Below are positions 9,661 through 19,785 of a DNA stretch of 26,704 nt, piece by piece. Source of the stretch: Chara braunii. Taxonomy: Eukaryota > Streptophyta > Charophyceae > Charales > Characeae. A program made the translations under genes and the position numbers. Below the pieces are notes generated by a model. It worked only from the letters and a program-made list of their open reading frames with translations. It was not told the origin of the DNA and did no database searches. Each line of letters opens with the position of its first letter. The first letter of the stretch is position 1. The stretch covers positions 1,286,489-1,313,192 of the forward strand of contig BFEA01000321.1 in assembly GCA_003427395.1 (NCBI GenBank), written 5' to 3'.

Positions 9661-11388
9661 CAGGCAAACACCCACGTGCTCATCGGCGAGCAGGATTCAC
9701 GTAGGCAGCCATAGCCGAGCTGGCTTGCGAGGTGCTGGATGGGGCACATGGTGGTTCTTGGGTGCACATGGATTTTGTGTGGGGGATCGAGTTTGTGAGT
9801 GAAGTGTGAGACATACCTGATGCTTGAGGCGAACGTCATTGGCCGATATCTGCTCGTTCTTCGGGGAGCTGTTGATGTCACTAGCGGGATTGTAGATAGG
9901 CTAGATAGGATCTGCTATTCGTGGTGTGGGCGCCAGATAGGGAATCAACATTGGTTCAGTGTTCATGATGATGAGACTGTGCCAACATTATCACTTGTGA
10001 GTTTTTGCTGTGCTCTTATTTGGTGGAACTCGAGTTGCAATTTTGCTTTTGGTTCGAGGTCACGACTATCTGGTTTCATGTGTATGATGCTGCTTGGTTT
10101 CTGGAATTAGCTATTGCTAATTTTCCTTGCATTTTGGTATTGCAGTTGTGGTATGTTGCGCTAATCTGGCGCTTGTCTTCTGCCTATGCGGTACATGCAT
10201 GCGGTCTGCTGGGTAAACGACCGTAAGAAGTGTGTAGTGAGGAGGGTGAAAGCAAGCAGACGACCAAGGCGGAGAGGGGTATCACCAGGAAGGCTACGAG
10301 GCGATATTGGGTGTTTCGAAGTGTGAGAACTATCTGATGTGCGATTAATGCTAAGGTGGAACTACGGTGTAATACAGGTTGTGCCGAAGCAATGATTGGT
10401 CATCACAATCGACGTCAGGTCATCTGGTGAGAATATTCGTGGTTGGGAGCAGTTATTTTGCGGTACGTTGCTCTTAACCTTATTTACCCTCTTCGGCACT
10501 TATTACTGTGAGGATGTGTGTTCTGACTTGAGAGTCCTCTCATGTGAGGAGTCGAGTGCGCTCGACCTTGAGAGTCAACATTGTTCACGAGCATCTGAAA
10601 GGAGAGAGCAGAGCTATTTGAAGGGCCCTCGTCGAGGCATTGGGTCACGGTCACCATCCATGCCAACCCACATGAAGTAGAGCACACATGCTTTGCTGCT
10701 TTATCCTTTGTCTGCCAACCCTACAGGGAAGACGAGTACAGAACGCCTATAAATAAATACCCGCGGGGTTAGCTTCTATTGGTTGTGGTCGTCATCCTGT
10801 TTGCGATGTTAAATAATTCCTGAGGACTCTGGGGACCGTCCCTAAACGCCTCTTGATCAGCCAATCGGTCGGTGTAAGGCTCGCTGCACATGAGGGTAAA
10901 CATGGTGCAAGGCTGGTTAGCTCAGCATTGACTCAGGACACAGGGGTAGGCCGTATGCACAGCTTTAGACACGCCCTCTATCTGGATTGCTCAGGGATGC
11001 TGACGTCAAGCGACAATCAAGAAGAATTGAGGGAGAGGTAGATTTCATGTGATAAGTTTGGGAACAATTGCACTCTGCCAATAACCAATCAAATGATTCT
11101 ATTTTTACTTTGATTAGTTAGATGTACAAACATTAACATCTGACAGACAAAATAGGTAGAACTTTCTGTTTCTGCTCATTTGCTTTCTGTTTGTGGACTA
11201 GTCAAGTATAATAGTTCCATTTGTAGGAATCTAGACTTACCTATTGGACCGGAATGTGTATACTCTTACATAGCCACCAATTAATCGGTCTGAGCACTAC
11301 GCTCCGGTAGGCAACCAAGTCTGTCCTAGTGCAGATACTGCATAGTTCTGTAGCTTATGAGCGACAGGGAGAATCTTGACCCAGATGA
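9661..11388. other. No supported gene; possible LTR or promoter-like DNA
   Basis: ORFs are short and without recognisable motifs. Near 10745-10760 there is a TATA-like CTATAAATAAATA about 640 bp upstream of the first Gag-like frame, which would suit an LTR promoter, but I could not find a primer-binding site or LTR ends. Near 10118-10146 a TGCTAAT, a pyrimidine tract and TATTGCAG resemble a splice acceptor. A short inverted repeat GTCGAG/CTCGAC lies near 10551-10566. Confidence 0.4.
10748..10760 (+). promoter_or_regulatory. TATA-like element, possible LTR promoter
   Basis: CTATAAATAAATA upstream of the gag remnant. Spacing and context fit an LTR U3 promoter, but the LTR boundaries are not identifiable, so this is tentative. 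Confidence 0.3.
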
Positions 11389-12138
11389 TACCGTTCGTCA
11401 AGACGCCCATTCGTCTATTTAGCGTTAGGACCAGAGGGTGACCGATTTTTGTTCCGCCAGCTTAGGGAAAGGCAACGACAACAGCGTAGGGCTAGGGACG
11501 CAGAGGCAAGCAGAGCCTTCGCAAGCGAGGCAGCTACTTTAGCAGCCATGACAACCGCTGCGGAAGACCAGTAGTTCATGAACTGTTGGGGCGACAGTTG
11601 CACAGACTCGGAGTTAGTCCGCTGGCGTTATGGCAAGCCAACCGTCAGTATTAACTCCCGAGGAGGTCGCCATACAAAGAGCAAGTGCTCATGAGGCACA
11701 ACTACAAAAGGTGTTAGATAAAATACAAACAGAAAATGAGAGAATGATCAGAAGAAGGTCCAGGATGCAGCGGAGACAAGCGGACATTAGAGAGTTGAGG
11801 AGATGAACCTGACCAATATGGATGAAGATGCGAGAACCGTGAGGACAACCCTGTTAGAGGTAGTAGAGATGCAGGACTACCACGCGTTGCTCTTGCAGAA
11901 CATTCAGCGGAGCCTGGCCGTGCTGGTCGGACGGATTCAGGCCGCACCATTATCATTAGGGTCCGGTGTTTGGCCTATGGTGCAACCTCCTGCTTTTGTT
12001 CTGTCGGTGACTGGAGTAGCCCCATTCGCAGTCTCTCCAACTTCGGTACAGGTCACTTCCCTACTGGGAATGCCTTTGACAGGCGAGTTAAACCACCAGT
12101 ACTTGGACCATACATCGGTCACGGGGCTTACCTGTTAA
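11389..12138 (+). pseudogene. Ty3/gypsy-type Gag N-terminal region, broken
   Basis: Three overlapping or adjoining frames carry protein-like sequence. The first (11389-11574, frame 1) is Arg/Gln/Ala-rich and predicted helical. The second (11630-11806, frame 2, ATG start) has TPEEVAIQRASAHEAQLQ and is a clear heptad-like coiled coil. The third (11803-12138, frame 1) has DEDARTVRTTLLEVVEMQDY and more helix. The second and third overlap by ATGA at 11803-11806, consistent with a one-base frameshift in a formerly single frame. A coiled-coil N-terminus is usual for plant Ty3/gypsy Gag. The Gag core lies about 1.7 kb downstream (13818 on), so this piece and that one probably come from one gag separated by the tandem array at 12401-13381. 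The family call rests mainly on that context. Confidence 0.5.
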
Positions 12139-12400
12139 TGCGCCGCACTTTGTGGGGTTCGAGGGAGGCTTGGCATGGCAATGGGGGAAAAAGTTGGTGG
12201 CCCCACGAGAACCTCCCACAAGGACTGCAAGATGTCCTCGTGGTGTGCGATGTGGAAGCGGACACTAGTAGCAAGGAAAGGAAAAAGAAGAAAAAAAAAC
12301 GGACGAGGAAAAATGACAACAGATCGTTGCTTTTCTTTCTTTTCTTTCTTTTTGTTTTTTTTGGAAGAATGTATTTTGCTTCACTTCAACACCGCACCGA
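12139..12400. other. Junction between gag remnant and tandem array
   Basis: Contains an A/G-rich tract (about 12268-12315), then a pyrimidine-rich tract (about 12330-12362), then a truncated array unit (GGAAGAATGTATTTTGCTTC... at about 12362-12400). The poly-Lys ORF reading here is composition driven. Confidence 0.5.
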
Positions 12401-12855
12401 ATGAATCTGAGGGCAATCACGTTCAGAGACTGGTTTCCCATTTCCCCCAGTTTTTTCCTTTTTTTTCTTTGTTGGGAAGAAGCTCGTTGGCTGTTTGTGC
12501 ACTCGCTCCCCGTGAGAGACGGGGAACATTCATTGCCTGAGGTCCTAGATAGAGTATAACGTTACAACTTCGAATAACGTATCTGGCTTCACTTCTGCAC
12601 CGCGTCATATGAATCTGAGGGCAATCACGTTCAGATGCTGGTTTCCCATTCCCTTTTTTTTTTTGTTTTTTTTTGGGTTGGGGGGGGGAAAATCGTTGGC
12701 TGTTTGTGCACTCGCTCCCCGTGAGAGACAGGGAGCATTCATTGCCTGAGGTCCCAGAGAGAGTGTAACTTCGAATAATGTATCTGGCTTTACTTCGGCA
12801 TCGCATCATATGAATCTGAGGGCAATCACGTTCAGATGCTGGTTTCTCATTTCCC

Positions 12856-12902
<47 letters not shown>

Positions 12903-13381
12903 GAAGAAGCTTGTTGGCTGTTTGTGCACTCACTCCCTGTGAGAGACGAGGAACATTCATTGCCTGAAGTCCCAGAGAGAGTGCAACGTTACAACTTTGA
13001 ATAATGTATCTGGCTTTACTTCTGCATAATGTCATATGAATCTGAGGGCAATCACGTTCAGATGCTGGTTTCCCATTTCTCCCTTTTTTTTTTTTTTTTT
13101 TTTGAAAAGAAGCTCGTTGGTTATTTGTGCACTCGCTCCTTGTGAGAGATGGGGAACATTCATTGCCTGAGGTCCCAGAGAGAGTGTAACGTTACAACTT
13201 CGAATAATGTATCTGGCTTTACTTCTGCACCGTGTCATATGAATCTGAGGGCAATCATGTTCAGATGTTGGTTTCCCATTTTCCCGTTTTTTTGTTTTTT
13301 TTTTTGGGGGGGGGGGGAAGAAGCTCGTTGGATGTTTGTGCACTCGCTCCCCGTGAGAGACGGGGAGCATTCATTGCCTGA
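12401..13381 (+). repeat. Five-unit tandem array (about 200-226 bp units) with internal T/G tracts
   Basis: ATGAATCTGAGGGCAATCA starts units at 12401, 12609, 12810, 13036 and 13239. Each unit has GGTTTCCCATTT or a near variant, a variable T or T/G tract (43 T at 12859-12901), GAAGAAGCTCGTTGG or similar, GTGCACTC, a CTCCCCGT...ACGGGGAG hairpin, CATTCATTGCCTGA and GAATAATGTATCTGGC. Unit length varies chiefly through the homopolymer. On the minus strand the T tracts read as A tracts, as in SINE-like tails, but I see no Pol III boxes. The array sits between two parts of a gag remnant. Confidence 0.9.
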
Positions 13382-13817
13382 GTAGAAACAAGAAAACGAC
13401 GGTTTATTTACGTTCCATCTGCTGGCAGCAGGTCCAGCATAAGGGGCGGTACCTGCTTGAAGCAACAAATGTCCCATGTTTTTTCCCACCACCTGCAGGC
13501 TCGGCAAAAATCGGCGCGCAGGGCATATTCAGGCCCGACTTCAATAGCTAGGCTAAGTATCGGTGGTTTAACAACAGGTCCTAGTGTTCAGCTGGTGTTT
13601 TCCCAACCTTTGTTCCTGTTCAGACAGTGTTTTCCCAACCTCCATTGAAGACTTTCGTAACTGGGCAGCCTGTCGTCTTGTAGCCAGCACAGCCGCAGGG
13701 TACACAACCCTAACAACAACTAGTGCTGTAGCCTGCACCCCATGGTCCACAGCCTGGAGTAGTGCAGGCACCGGGACAGGGAAAGTGGGTTCCCAAGACT
13801 GCCATTGCTTCGCCTAA
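13382..13817 (+). pseudogene. Gag linker remnant, Pro/Gln-rich
   Basis: Between the array and the Gag core, one frame reads Pro/Gln/Val-rich protein-like sequence (PAPHGPQPGVVQAPGQGKWV at about 13733-13792) interrupted by several stops (TAG, TAA). It runs into FSEIR just before the Gag core, whose frame is shifted by one base near 13830. I interpret it as the disordered Gag linker of the same element. Low information content limits certainty. Confidence 0.4.
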
Positions 13818-14583
13818 ACCCTTCTCAGAGATAAGAGAGGTGAGGACCTCAATACATGGTTGAGGTCCGTGCCAGTCTATGTGAAGTTCACGTTGACCTT
13901 GCCTCACGAGGAAGTGTATGTGGCTACCTCCTACCTGGAGGGGAGTGCAGCAACGTGGTTAAGTAGGTACGTACAACTATAAGGATATGGTCATGACTTC
14001 CACGCTTGGGCAGTCACCCAGAAATTGGATGACTTCCTCATGATGGTGGAGGAAAGGTGGCATGATCCACAGGAGGTTCTGACCACTGATGCGATCTTGA
14101 CTCTGAGCTCAAGAACGTTCAGGTCAGTAAGGGATGCCACAAACGCAATTAAGCGTTTGATCTGTGTACTTGGAGTGCGTTATGAACCCCAGGTCCTGCT
14201 CACCACTTATTTGAGATGTCTTCCCATAGAGCTATCGAATCAGCTGGCAGGCGAGGCCATGATCACTGTACACAACTTTCCTTCGTTTAGCAAGAAGGCC
14301 CTAGATCTAGACGCAAAGATCAGGCATGGGCACCAAACCACTACGGACGGTAGAAAGAAGGCACTGCCAGGTAACTGGAAGGCTAAGGGGCGTATTATGT
14401 TCGTCGATAACGATGGTTCAACCATAGAGTTAGACGACAACTTCCAGGAGGGAGTAGGGTCAAAGGCGGGCAATGCAAAAGCTTCAGGGGGTGGAGCAGT
14501 CGCTACCTCGGTTCAGAAAGGCCAGACGACCAGAAGACGCTGCGGAGGTTCCTTGTCTAGGACTCAAGTAGACCCCAACGCTA
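13818..14583 (+). pseudogene. Ty3/gypsy Gag core domain (retrotransposon gag type)
   Basis: Gag forms the retrotransposon particle. Frame 3 reads a Retrotrans_gag-like domain: GEDLNTWLRSVPVYVKF at 13839 on, then LEGSAATWL (the typical EG..A..W signature), a TAA at 13980-13982, and from 14025 LMMVEERWHDPQ, SRTFRSVRDATNAIKRLI, LTTYLRCLP and FSKKALDLDAKI. Apart from the single stop the domain is intact to about 14470; a Gly/Ala-rich tail follows. No CCHC knuckle is seen before the frame runs into the composite repeat at about 14583, so the gag 3' end is truncated by that insertion. The open frame nominally extends to a TGA at 14628-14630, but the last 15 or so codons belong to the inserted repeat. 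Confidence 0.8.
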
Positions 14584-15134
14584 TCGGTGTGAATACCCTG
14601 ACAAGGGTATCCGCCCTGGGTTGCAAGTGACAGAAAGCAAGTTTGGTTTAAAGCTTAAGTATACGGTGCAAGGCGCGGCTTAGTCTGGGGTATATTGATA
14701 GGATAGTTGACTAGAATAGAGGGTGAGTGGACGTGTAGTTTCAAGGCGCGCATGTGATCTTTCTCATTCTTGATCATGACGTCGGCATAGACATCATGGT
14801 TGGTTTTGATCATTGATTGGTTTTCCGCGTTTGGTGGCAGTGAGTTTGGCGTGTGTTGTGGCCACGACATAGTGGGTGCGAGCCGGCGGGGATGCCTAGT
14901 GGTGGTGGGTTGATTGCAGATAGAAATATGACCAAGGCATTTTGAGCACTGGCGTGCACCATTTTATATGGACCCCCGCGCGTGCTGGTACCAGGCTTGG
15001 GCTTAGCCGTATAGGTTACGACACTTGACTATCACAGCGGAGGTACGGGGTTCGAGGCCAGCAGGCGACGACATAGGAGCGTTGGAGCGTTGAAGGGCTG
15101 AGGGGTTGAGAGTCCCGCGTGACCATCCTTTTTT
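14583..15134 (+). repeat. Composite repeat, copy A (head + spacer + tRNA-like module)
   Basis: The head (about 14583-14760) includes GAATACCCTGACAAGGGTAT with a small inverted repeat, GACAGAAAGCAAGT, GTATACGGTGCAAGGCGC and CAAGGCGCGCATG; it matches heads at 23991 and 24916. After a non-conserved spacer the tRNA-like module follows (see next entry). It interrupts the 3' end of the gag remnant. Confidence 0.75.
14990..15134 (+). repeat. tRNA-derived SINE-like module, copy A
   Basis: Pol III A-box-like TAGCCGTATAGG at 15004-15015 and a near-perfect B box GGTTCGAGGCC at 15049-15059, 45 bp apart, with tRNA-like CACTTGAC and GGAGGTACGG between them. A TTTTTT run (15129-15134) could terminate Pol III. 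The acceptor and T stems do not pair well, so it is tRNA-derived and not a tRNA gene. Confidence 0.7.
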
Positions 15135-15600
15135 AGTTTTTGTTGGGGGAGTCTGGTGGTGGGCTCATTAGGCAAGACCACGGGAGTGCCGGTAGGCTAT
15201 GTTGTCCCTCCCCTATCGCATTGGTTTCTCTATTATTCCTTTTTTTTTTTTCCGCTATTTTTGGCTTGCTTGATTTGACAGGAGTGTCGAAGGTCGTAGC
15301 TGCAACAGCCTTTGAAGGCACAGGGTCTAGTTGCTGCGGCTTCTAAAGGTCAAGGTCGTAGCTGCTGGGATACTGAAGGGTCGAGGACAGTCCCAGAATA
15401 GGCTATCGGAGGCCGCCCAAAACCATCAGCCGGGTCAAGGCCACAAGGCTGGCAGTCAAATCTGCCCGTGCAAAGTCAGGGTGTCCATTCCCAGTTCCTT
15501 CAAGCCAGCCAAGCAGGTACTGTATGGGACTGGGCACACCAGGGCTTGAGCGAGGGGACAGGTCAACAAGCTGCAGAAGTATAAATCAAGGGGCTACCAG
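15135..15600. other. No supported gene
   Basis: Short ORFs only. A duplicated phrase (AAGGTCGTAGCTGC at 15290, then CAAGGTCGTAGCTGC at 15351) indicates a small diverged tandem repeat. TATAAAT at about 15580 is a possible promoter element with no clear gene behind it. Confidence 0.4.
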
Positions 15601-15625
15601 CAGTCATTCAGTCATACCTGCGTAA

Positions 15626-16565
15626 GCCATGCGGAAGCACTGGGACAGCGAGCTGGGCGACGACGGGCTGTAGAGCTCGGAGGTCGTGGTAGACGGCAGG
15701 GAGGAATGTCGTCGAGAAGGAAGCCCCGCCGTAGCTGCGCTGCGGAGAGGCACGTGTGCCAGCGCGCGCGAGAGAGAGAGAGAAAGAGAGAGGGGTGAGA
15801 CGGTGAGGAGGGTGAACCCAGGCGCGATTTCGAGCCGGGTACATGCGAAAGTTGGGGTGGCGGAGCGACGGGCGGATTAGCAGCAACAAACGGAGCGAGG
15901 CAGTGGAGTGAATTCGGACAGGGAAGGGCACCGGATGCATGCACGACGGGGTTAGAGATGGCGGAAGAGGAAGTTGGGCGCAGTCAGATGAGCGCAGCTC
16001 ACTCGATCCGTATCGAAATCGAGCGAGGGAAAGGTCGTTTTGGGGGTTTTAATACCGGGCGACTTCAAATATAAGGTTAGTTTTAGTGATTCGTTGGTAG
16101 AGTGAGAGGTAGAGGAAGAAAGTGATGTCGGGGTGATGGATATGGCGGGAAGGAGGACGCTAGGCTCACCTGATTCTTGATAGGATCGAACAAGCAGAGA
16201 CGCGAGGCAGGGGCTCCGAGCCATTGTGAATTGGATGGCATATGTAGATACGACGATAGCATGGTAGTTCTAGCAAAGGGGTGGGCATAAACATAGGAAG
16301 AGAGGGAGGGACTTACCAAGTCGCTGTGAAGACTCTCCCTCGGGTTGCCACACCGGTTGTATTGATGCTCGTTGTTGTCGCCATAGTCACGGTGCTGCGT
16401 ACGTTCATTGACCAGAAGTGCCGACAGCAGCAGTGTTGTCGATGATTGTCGGTGGCATACCAAGCCGGTGTACCAGGTTCCGTTCCGAGAAAGATTCATC
16501 TGCTGTTTCTGAGCGTATCGAGGGGGAACAGCGTGATACCAACTGCTTGTTGGAAACTTACTCAA
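15626..16565 (-). other. Possible minus-strand exons of an unidentified gene
   Basis: Reading the minus strand, an ATG at 16224 opens MARSPCLASLLVRSYQES, an Arg/Ser/Leu-rich, Asp/Glu-poor start resembling an organelle transit peptide, ending in CAG|GTGAGC near 16170. Further on, a long pyrimidine tract and CCGCAG (about 15745) precede a roughly 120-nt Ser/Pro-rich segment that ends at GCAG|GTATGA (about 15627). Upstream, an 83-codon open segment ends at TTG|GTAAGT (16317/16316). The signals are individually reasonable, but I find no recognisable domain and no joined frame that is convincing. It could equally be GC-rich chance ORFs around a GA repeat. Confidence 0.25.
15767..15794 (+). repeat. 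GA-rich microsatellite
   Basis: GCGCGCGAGAGAGAGAGAAA-type dinucleotide run. It forms the pyrimidine tract of the putative minus-strand splice acceptor. Confidence 0.85.
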
Positions 16566-17989
16566 GGGCTGATGAGTTGAATGACACGTCAGAGGGAGTG
16601 GCTCCGGGACACTCGCGGAGGGGATGCGTACCTGGTCAGCTGGCGGGTGCCCACGATTACGGAGCTACCAACCTATTACTACGATCGGTTGTGTGTTCAT
16701 CTCGGCCGCCTCGTATTTGCAGGCTAATACGACTAGTAGGCTGGTCTTTGGGCATACCACCTAGACTCCGGCTTGTCAAAGTACTGTCACAAACATTTGT
16801 GTATGTTGTTGAGTATCATGACATACATATAGTAGTGCACACGATGCACTATGGCACTCCTACTGTCGACCGAATGGGACACAAGGCCGGGCTTCAGTAG
16901 AGGATAGCACCTCTGGGCTGTCCAACAGCGGTTTGCTCAGAAGAAACGACATTGTGACTTGGCAGGCGATATCCGCAGTGAAGTTGCGGGACATGGCCGT
17001 CCGCACTGAAATCTACCTGGTCTAGAAGTTGCGCTGTTCGGGTTATAGCAAGGGGAGAGAGGAAAGGAGTACTTACCTGAGCACGGCGCCTTCGTTAGTT
17101 CCGGCAGAGGAATCTTATTCGACACACCGACAGTAGCGGGTATCAACTTATGGGGCACAACAAAGTCTGGTCAGCCCAAGTTGGTGGTGCGGTCTGTTCA
17201 GTTACTTCGGGGGAGTAAACGTGATGGAGGGCAACAATGCAAGTCACCCAAGACGGTGCCGACTTGAGAAAACAGATTGTTACCAGTTGCTGCTGACTGC
17301 AGATGGCCGCCGACTATTGCCGGCTGCTGGGGATTACAGATCGTTACTGGTTGCTACAGACCGATTCAGGCTTTGTTGCTAAGAGCAAAGTTCAGCATAG
17401 TGGGGCATGCATCATATGCGGCTACAACACCTTACAGTTATACATAAGTGATGGGCGTATGATGGTCTGTGGAGATTTCGTGGAGTCTGTCGGAGTTCCA
17501 GACTGTTGTGTAGCAGCAACAGGTCTAGAAAGAGGTACTGAGGGTTGTGTTTGGGCAGCCACTATGACTATCGTTGGGTATCGATGTTGACCCCATCTTC
17601 CCATAAGTTTACTGGGTGGCACAGTGGGGACTATAATTAGTGACTATTTACAGTTGCGACAGGCCGGCCACAAGCGTGCAGACTCTTGTTTTGCTGATGC
17701 AGATGCTGTACAGTTCTGGGTACGACCGCACAAACTGAAGTACGCTTCCTACACTGTTGTTCCGCTGTAGCAAATGCGGAGTTACTGCGGACTTTCGCAT
17801 TATTTGAACATAGCTGTTTGGAATTGGGTGACTACAGCTTCGTCATGGAGAGCGAAGGTGTGATGTGTGAGGAGAGGTGTTGAGACTTGGGGAGGTGATC
17901 AAACTGGACAAATAGGGGGTTAGTGCTGCGATTTGGGAGATCATCAGTGGTTGATTTTGACAGTTTGACTTGAGAAGCTGGCCAAGCTG
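16566..17989. other. No recognisable gene
   Basis: Several short ORFs on both strands lack known motifs. On the minus strand an open segment 17158-17077 ends at CTCAG|GTAAGT, a good splice donor, but flanking exons are not identifiable. CAGATGG/TTACAGATCG/CTGCAGATGC-like phrases recur loosely around 17290-17700. No LTR ends or repeats with clear periods are seen. Confidence 0.35.
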
Positions 17990-18286
17990 TTACATTGGTT
18001 GCCATTGCAGGACCCTCAGGCGAATAAAGGTATCAAGGCCCTCTCCTGAGAGTTGAGTTGTCCCCTTCTTGTATCTCGAGAGTCTGAAACCCCTATCTTC
18101 TGCCTTTCTTACTCTAAGTCTAATACAGTTCTGAGAGGAAGGCGGCAGGCGGGATTGCAACCCGTAGGTCCGCATCAAGACTCTGTGGGGAGTCATCCCA
18201 TCGATTGCGGGAGCTCTGCCGGAACCTAGGCGAGGTTCTGGAAGCAGGGAACCATCAGGTAAACCATCTCTATCTGTATAACCCAC
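17990..18286 (-). CDS. Hypothetical minus-strand ORF, possible exon
   Basis: A 98-codon frame with balanced, charged composition (MRTYGLQSRLPPSSQ, RVRKAEDRGFRLSRYKKG), unlike the hydrophobic or Ser/Pro-only chance ORFs around it. A pyrimidine-rich TTCCCTGCTTCCAG just inside its 5' side (about 18238) could be a splice acceptor, so the real coding part may start there. I recognise no family. A minus-strand donor-like ACAAAG|GTAAGT at 18723/18722 lies upstream. Could be a retroelement Gag-like exon or chance. Confidence 0.3.
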   Translation of the reverse strand: MGYTDRDGLPDGSLLPEPRLGSGRAPAIDGMTPHRVLMRTYGLQSRLPPSSQNCIRLRVRKAEDRGFRLSRYKKGTTQLSGEGLDTFIRLRVLQWQPM

Positions 18287-18920
18287 TATACCCAGGTTTG
18301 TCTATTCCCCTGTAGCTTGATTGAGGTATGTATGCATGCCCCTATAATTTTTGTTTTCTCTTCAGAACATAACCAGACTAAGTAAAAGAATGCATGTATA
18401 ATGTCAGTTTCAGTGTTTATTGTGAGCTGAGGATGATCGACTCAGTTATATGCTACCTCAAAAGACTAAGTGAAGATAATTGTATAAATTTTGGATATTT
18501 AAACAGTTCAGGGCGGCTAGGATGACTTAGTCACATGCCCAAAGAAGACAAAAGTTATTGTGCCCTATGTTTGTGTATACTTCATAGCTGGGCTAGACAT
18601 GTTCCATAAGTTTGGGTGGTTTAGCTGTATGCCCTATGTAAGCTGGGTATAAGGGGATAAATCATTAAAAGACTATGAACTATTGTTTGCTAAGTTGACT
18701 TGGGAATGATGAGAGTACTTACCTTTGTGGTTTGGCCTGCTTGTGACTGAGTGATGCCGCTACTTAGTCCGAGTTTCAGTTGATAGGTAGTTGCTTTAGT
18801 TGCTCGCCACGTGCTAGAGCCATAGGAGTTAGTTTCAATTCCTGCAGTTTCTGAGTTAAGTTTATTTTACTTAGATCGATTTCTGCATTTTCTGGGGCCT
18901 TTTGTTATACTTTGGTCTTG
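18287..18920. other. No supported gene
   Basis: AT-leaning sequence with short phrases recurring loosely (TATGCCC, GACTTAG) and no ORF of interest. It grades into the tandem array that begins at 18921. Confidence 0.4.
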
Positions 18921-19313
18921 TATAAATCTTGGTAAGCCACTTTTCCTACGGGAAGCACTGCCGAAATTTCTACAAAACCAAGGAGTTAGTCAAACTTTGT
19001 CTTTTTCAGGATCTAGTTCCTTTTTGACTTAGTAAAAATCTGGAAAGCCTCCCTTTCTAAAGGAAGTGCTGCCCAAATTTTTGCTAGTTCAGGGAGTTGG
19101 ACAAAATTGAACCTGGAAAAGTCAAAGTCATTTCAGGTTCTGGACTTAGCTTTGTATAAATCTTAGAATGTCACGTTCTCTACGGGAAGCACTGCCGAAA
19201 TTTCTATAAATATAAGGAGTTAGCTAAATTTCGTCTTAATAGAACTCAAATTTTATGTTTGAGTTCGTATCTGACTTGGTATAAATCTGGAAAGTCTTCC
19301 TTTATAAAGGAAG

Positions 19314-19785
19314 GAGAGAAGGTTAACAAGAATCATATTTTTCATCACCACTTCAGGACACCCTTCACCACTTCCGGATGCAGCCTGCCTAAACAGGTGG
19401 TTTTCAGCGTCTTCGGACCTTTCACCACTTCAGGACCATTCATGTCTGAAAATCCCGAATGGTCTTGAAGTGGTGAAAGTTCCGAAGACCCTGAAAACCA
19501 CATGTTTAGGCAGGATGCATCCTCAAGTGGTGAAGGGTGGTTTTCATGGTCTTCGGACCTTTCACCACTTCAGGACCATTCAGGATTTTCAGACTGCCCA
19601 AAACTCTCACTTGACCACTTCGGGACACCCTTTTCCACTTCAGGATGTAGCCTGCCTAAACAGGTGGTTTTCAGGGTCTTCGGACCTTTCACCACTTCAG
19701 GACCATTCAAAATTTTTAGACTGCCAAAAACTCTCACTTCAGAATTTTCATTCCTGAATTTTCAGCTACCCGATAACCGCTTGTG
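19314..19785. mobile_element. 472-bp MITE-like insertion with 8-bp target duplication
   Basis: AAAGGAAG occurs on both sides (19306-19313 and 19786-19793). Joining the flanks restores a normal type 2 unit of the surrounding array, so the array itself supplies the empty site. An 8-bp duplication fits hAT-type transposition, but the ends (GAGAGAAGGTTAACAAG and the reverse complement of the right end, CACAAGCGGTTATCGGG) match only partly (GGTTA shared), so superfamily is uncertain. The insert has no transposase; it is composed of forward and inverted copies of a roughly 85-bp unit. Confidence 0.75.
19359..19539. repeat. 83-bp inverted repeat (foldback hairpin)
   Basis: Arms 19359-19441 and 19457-19539 are reverse complements with 7 mismatches and no gaps, around a 15-base loop. 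Transcribed from either strand it would form a long, near-perfect hairpin of the kind that feeds small-RNA processing. Additional forward copies of the arm lie at about 19541-19585 (partial) and 19622-19708. Confidence 0.9.

Noticed and set aside
10748-11388. A complete 5' LTR for the gag remnant
   Set aside because: A TATA-like site exists, but no TG/CA ends, no primer-binding site and no matching 3' copy in the window.
12423-12929. 168-codon minus ORF with poly-Lys blocks
   Set aside because: It is the antisense of the tandem array; the Lys runs are the T tracts and the rest repeats with the units.
14990-15075. A functional tRNA gene
   Set aside because: A and B boxes are good, but acceptor and T stems do not pair and the three copies disagree at the anticodon position.
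15608-15944. Two 110-codon minus ORFs as separate genes
   Set aside because: They overlap in different frames in GC-rich DNA with a GA repeat; at most part of this is an exon.
16083-16565. A 160-codon minus ORF as one intact protein
   Set aside because: It reads through two good donor sites and becomes Ser/Pro/His-rich and motif-free; more likely exon plus intron or chance.
18040-18230. A tRNA-like gene on the minus strand (GGTTGCAATCCC)
   Set aside because: Only the T-arm-like phrase fits; no proper A box or cloverleaf, and the stretch lies within a coding-like ORF.
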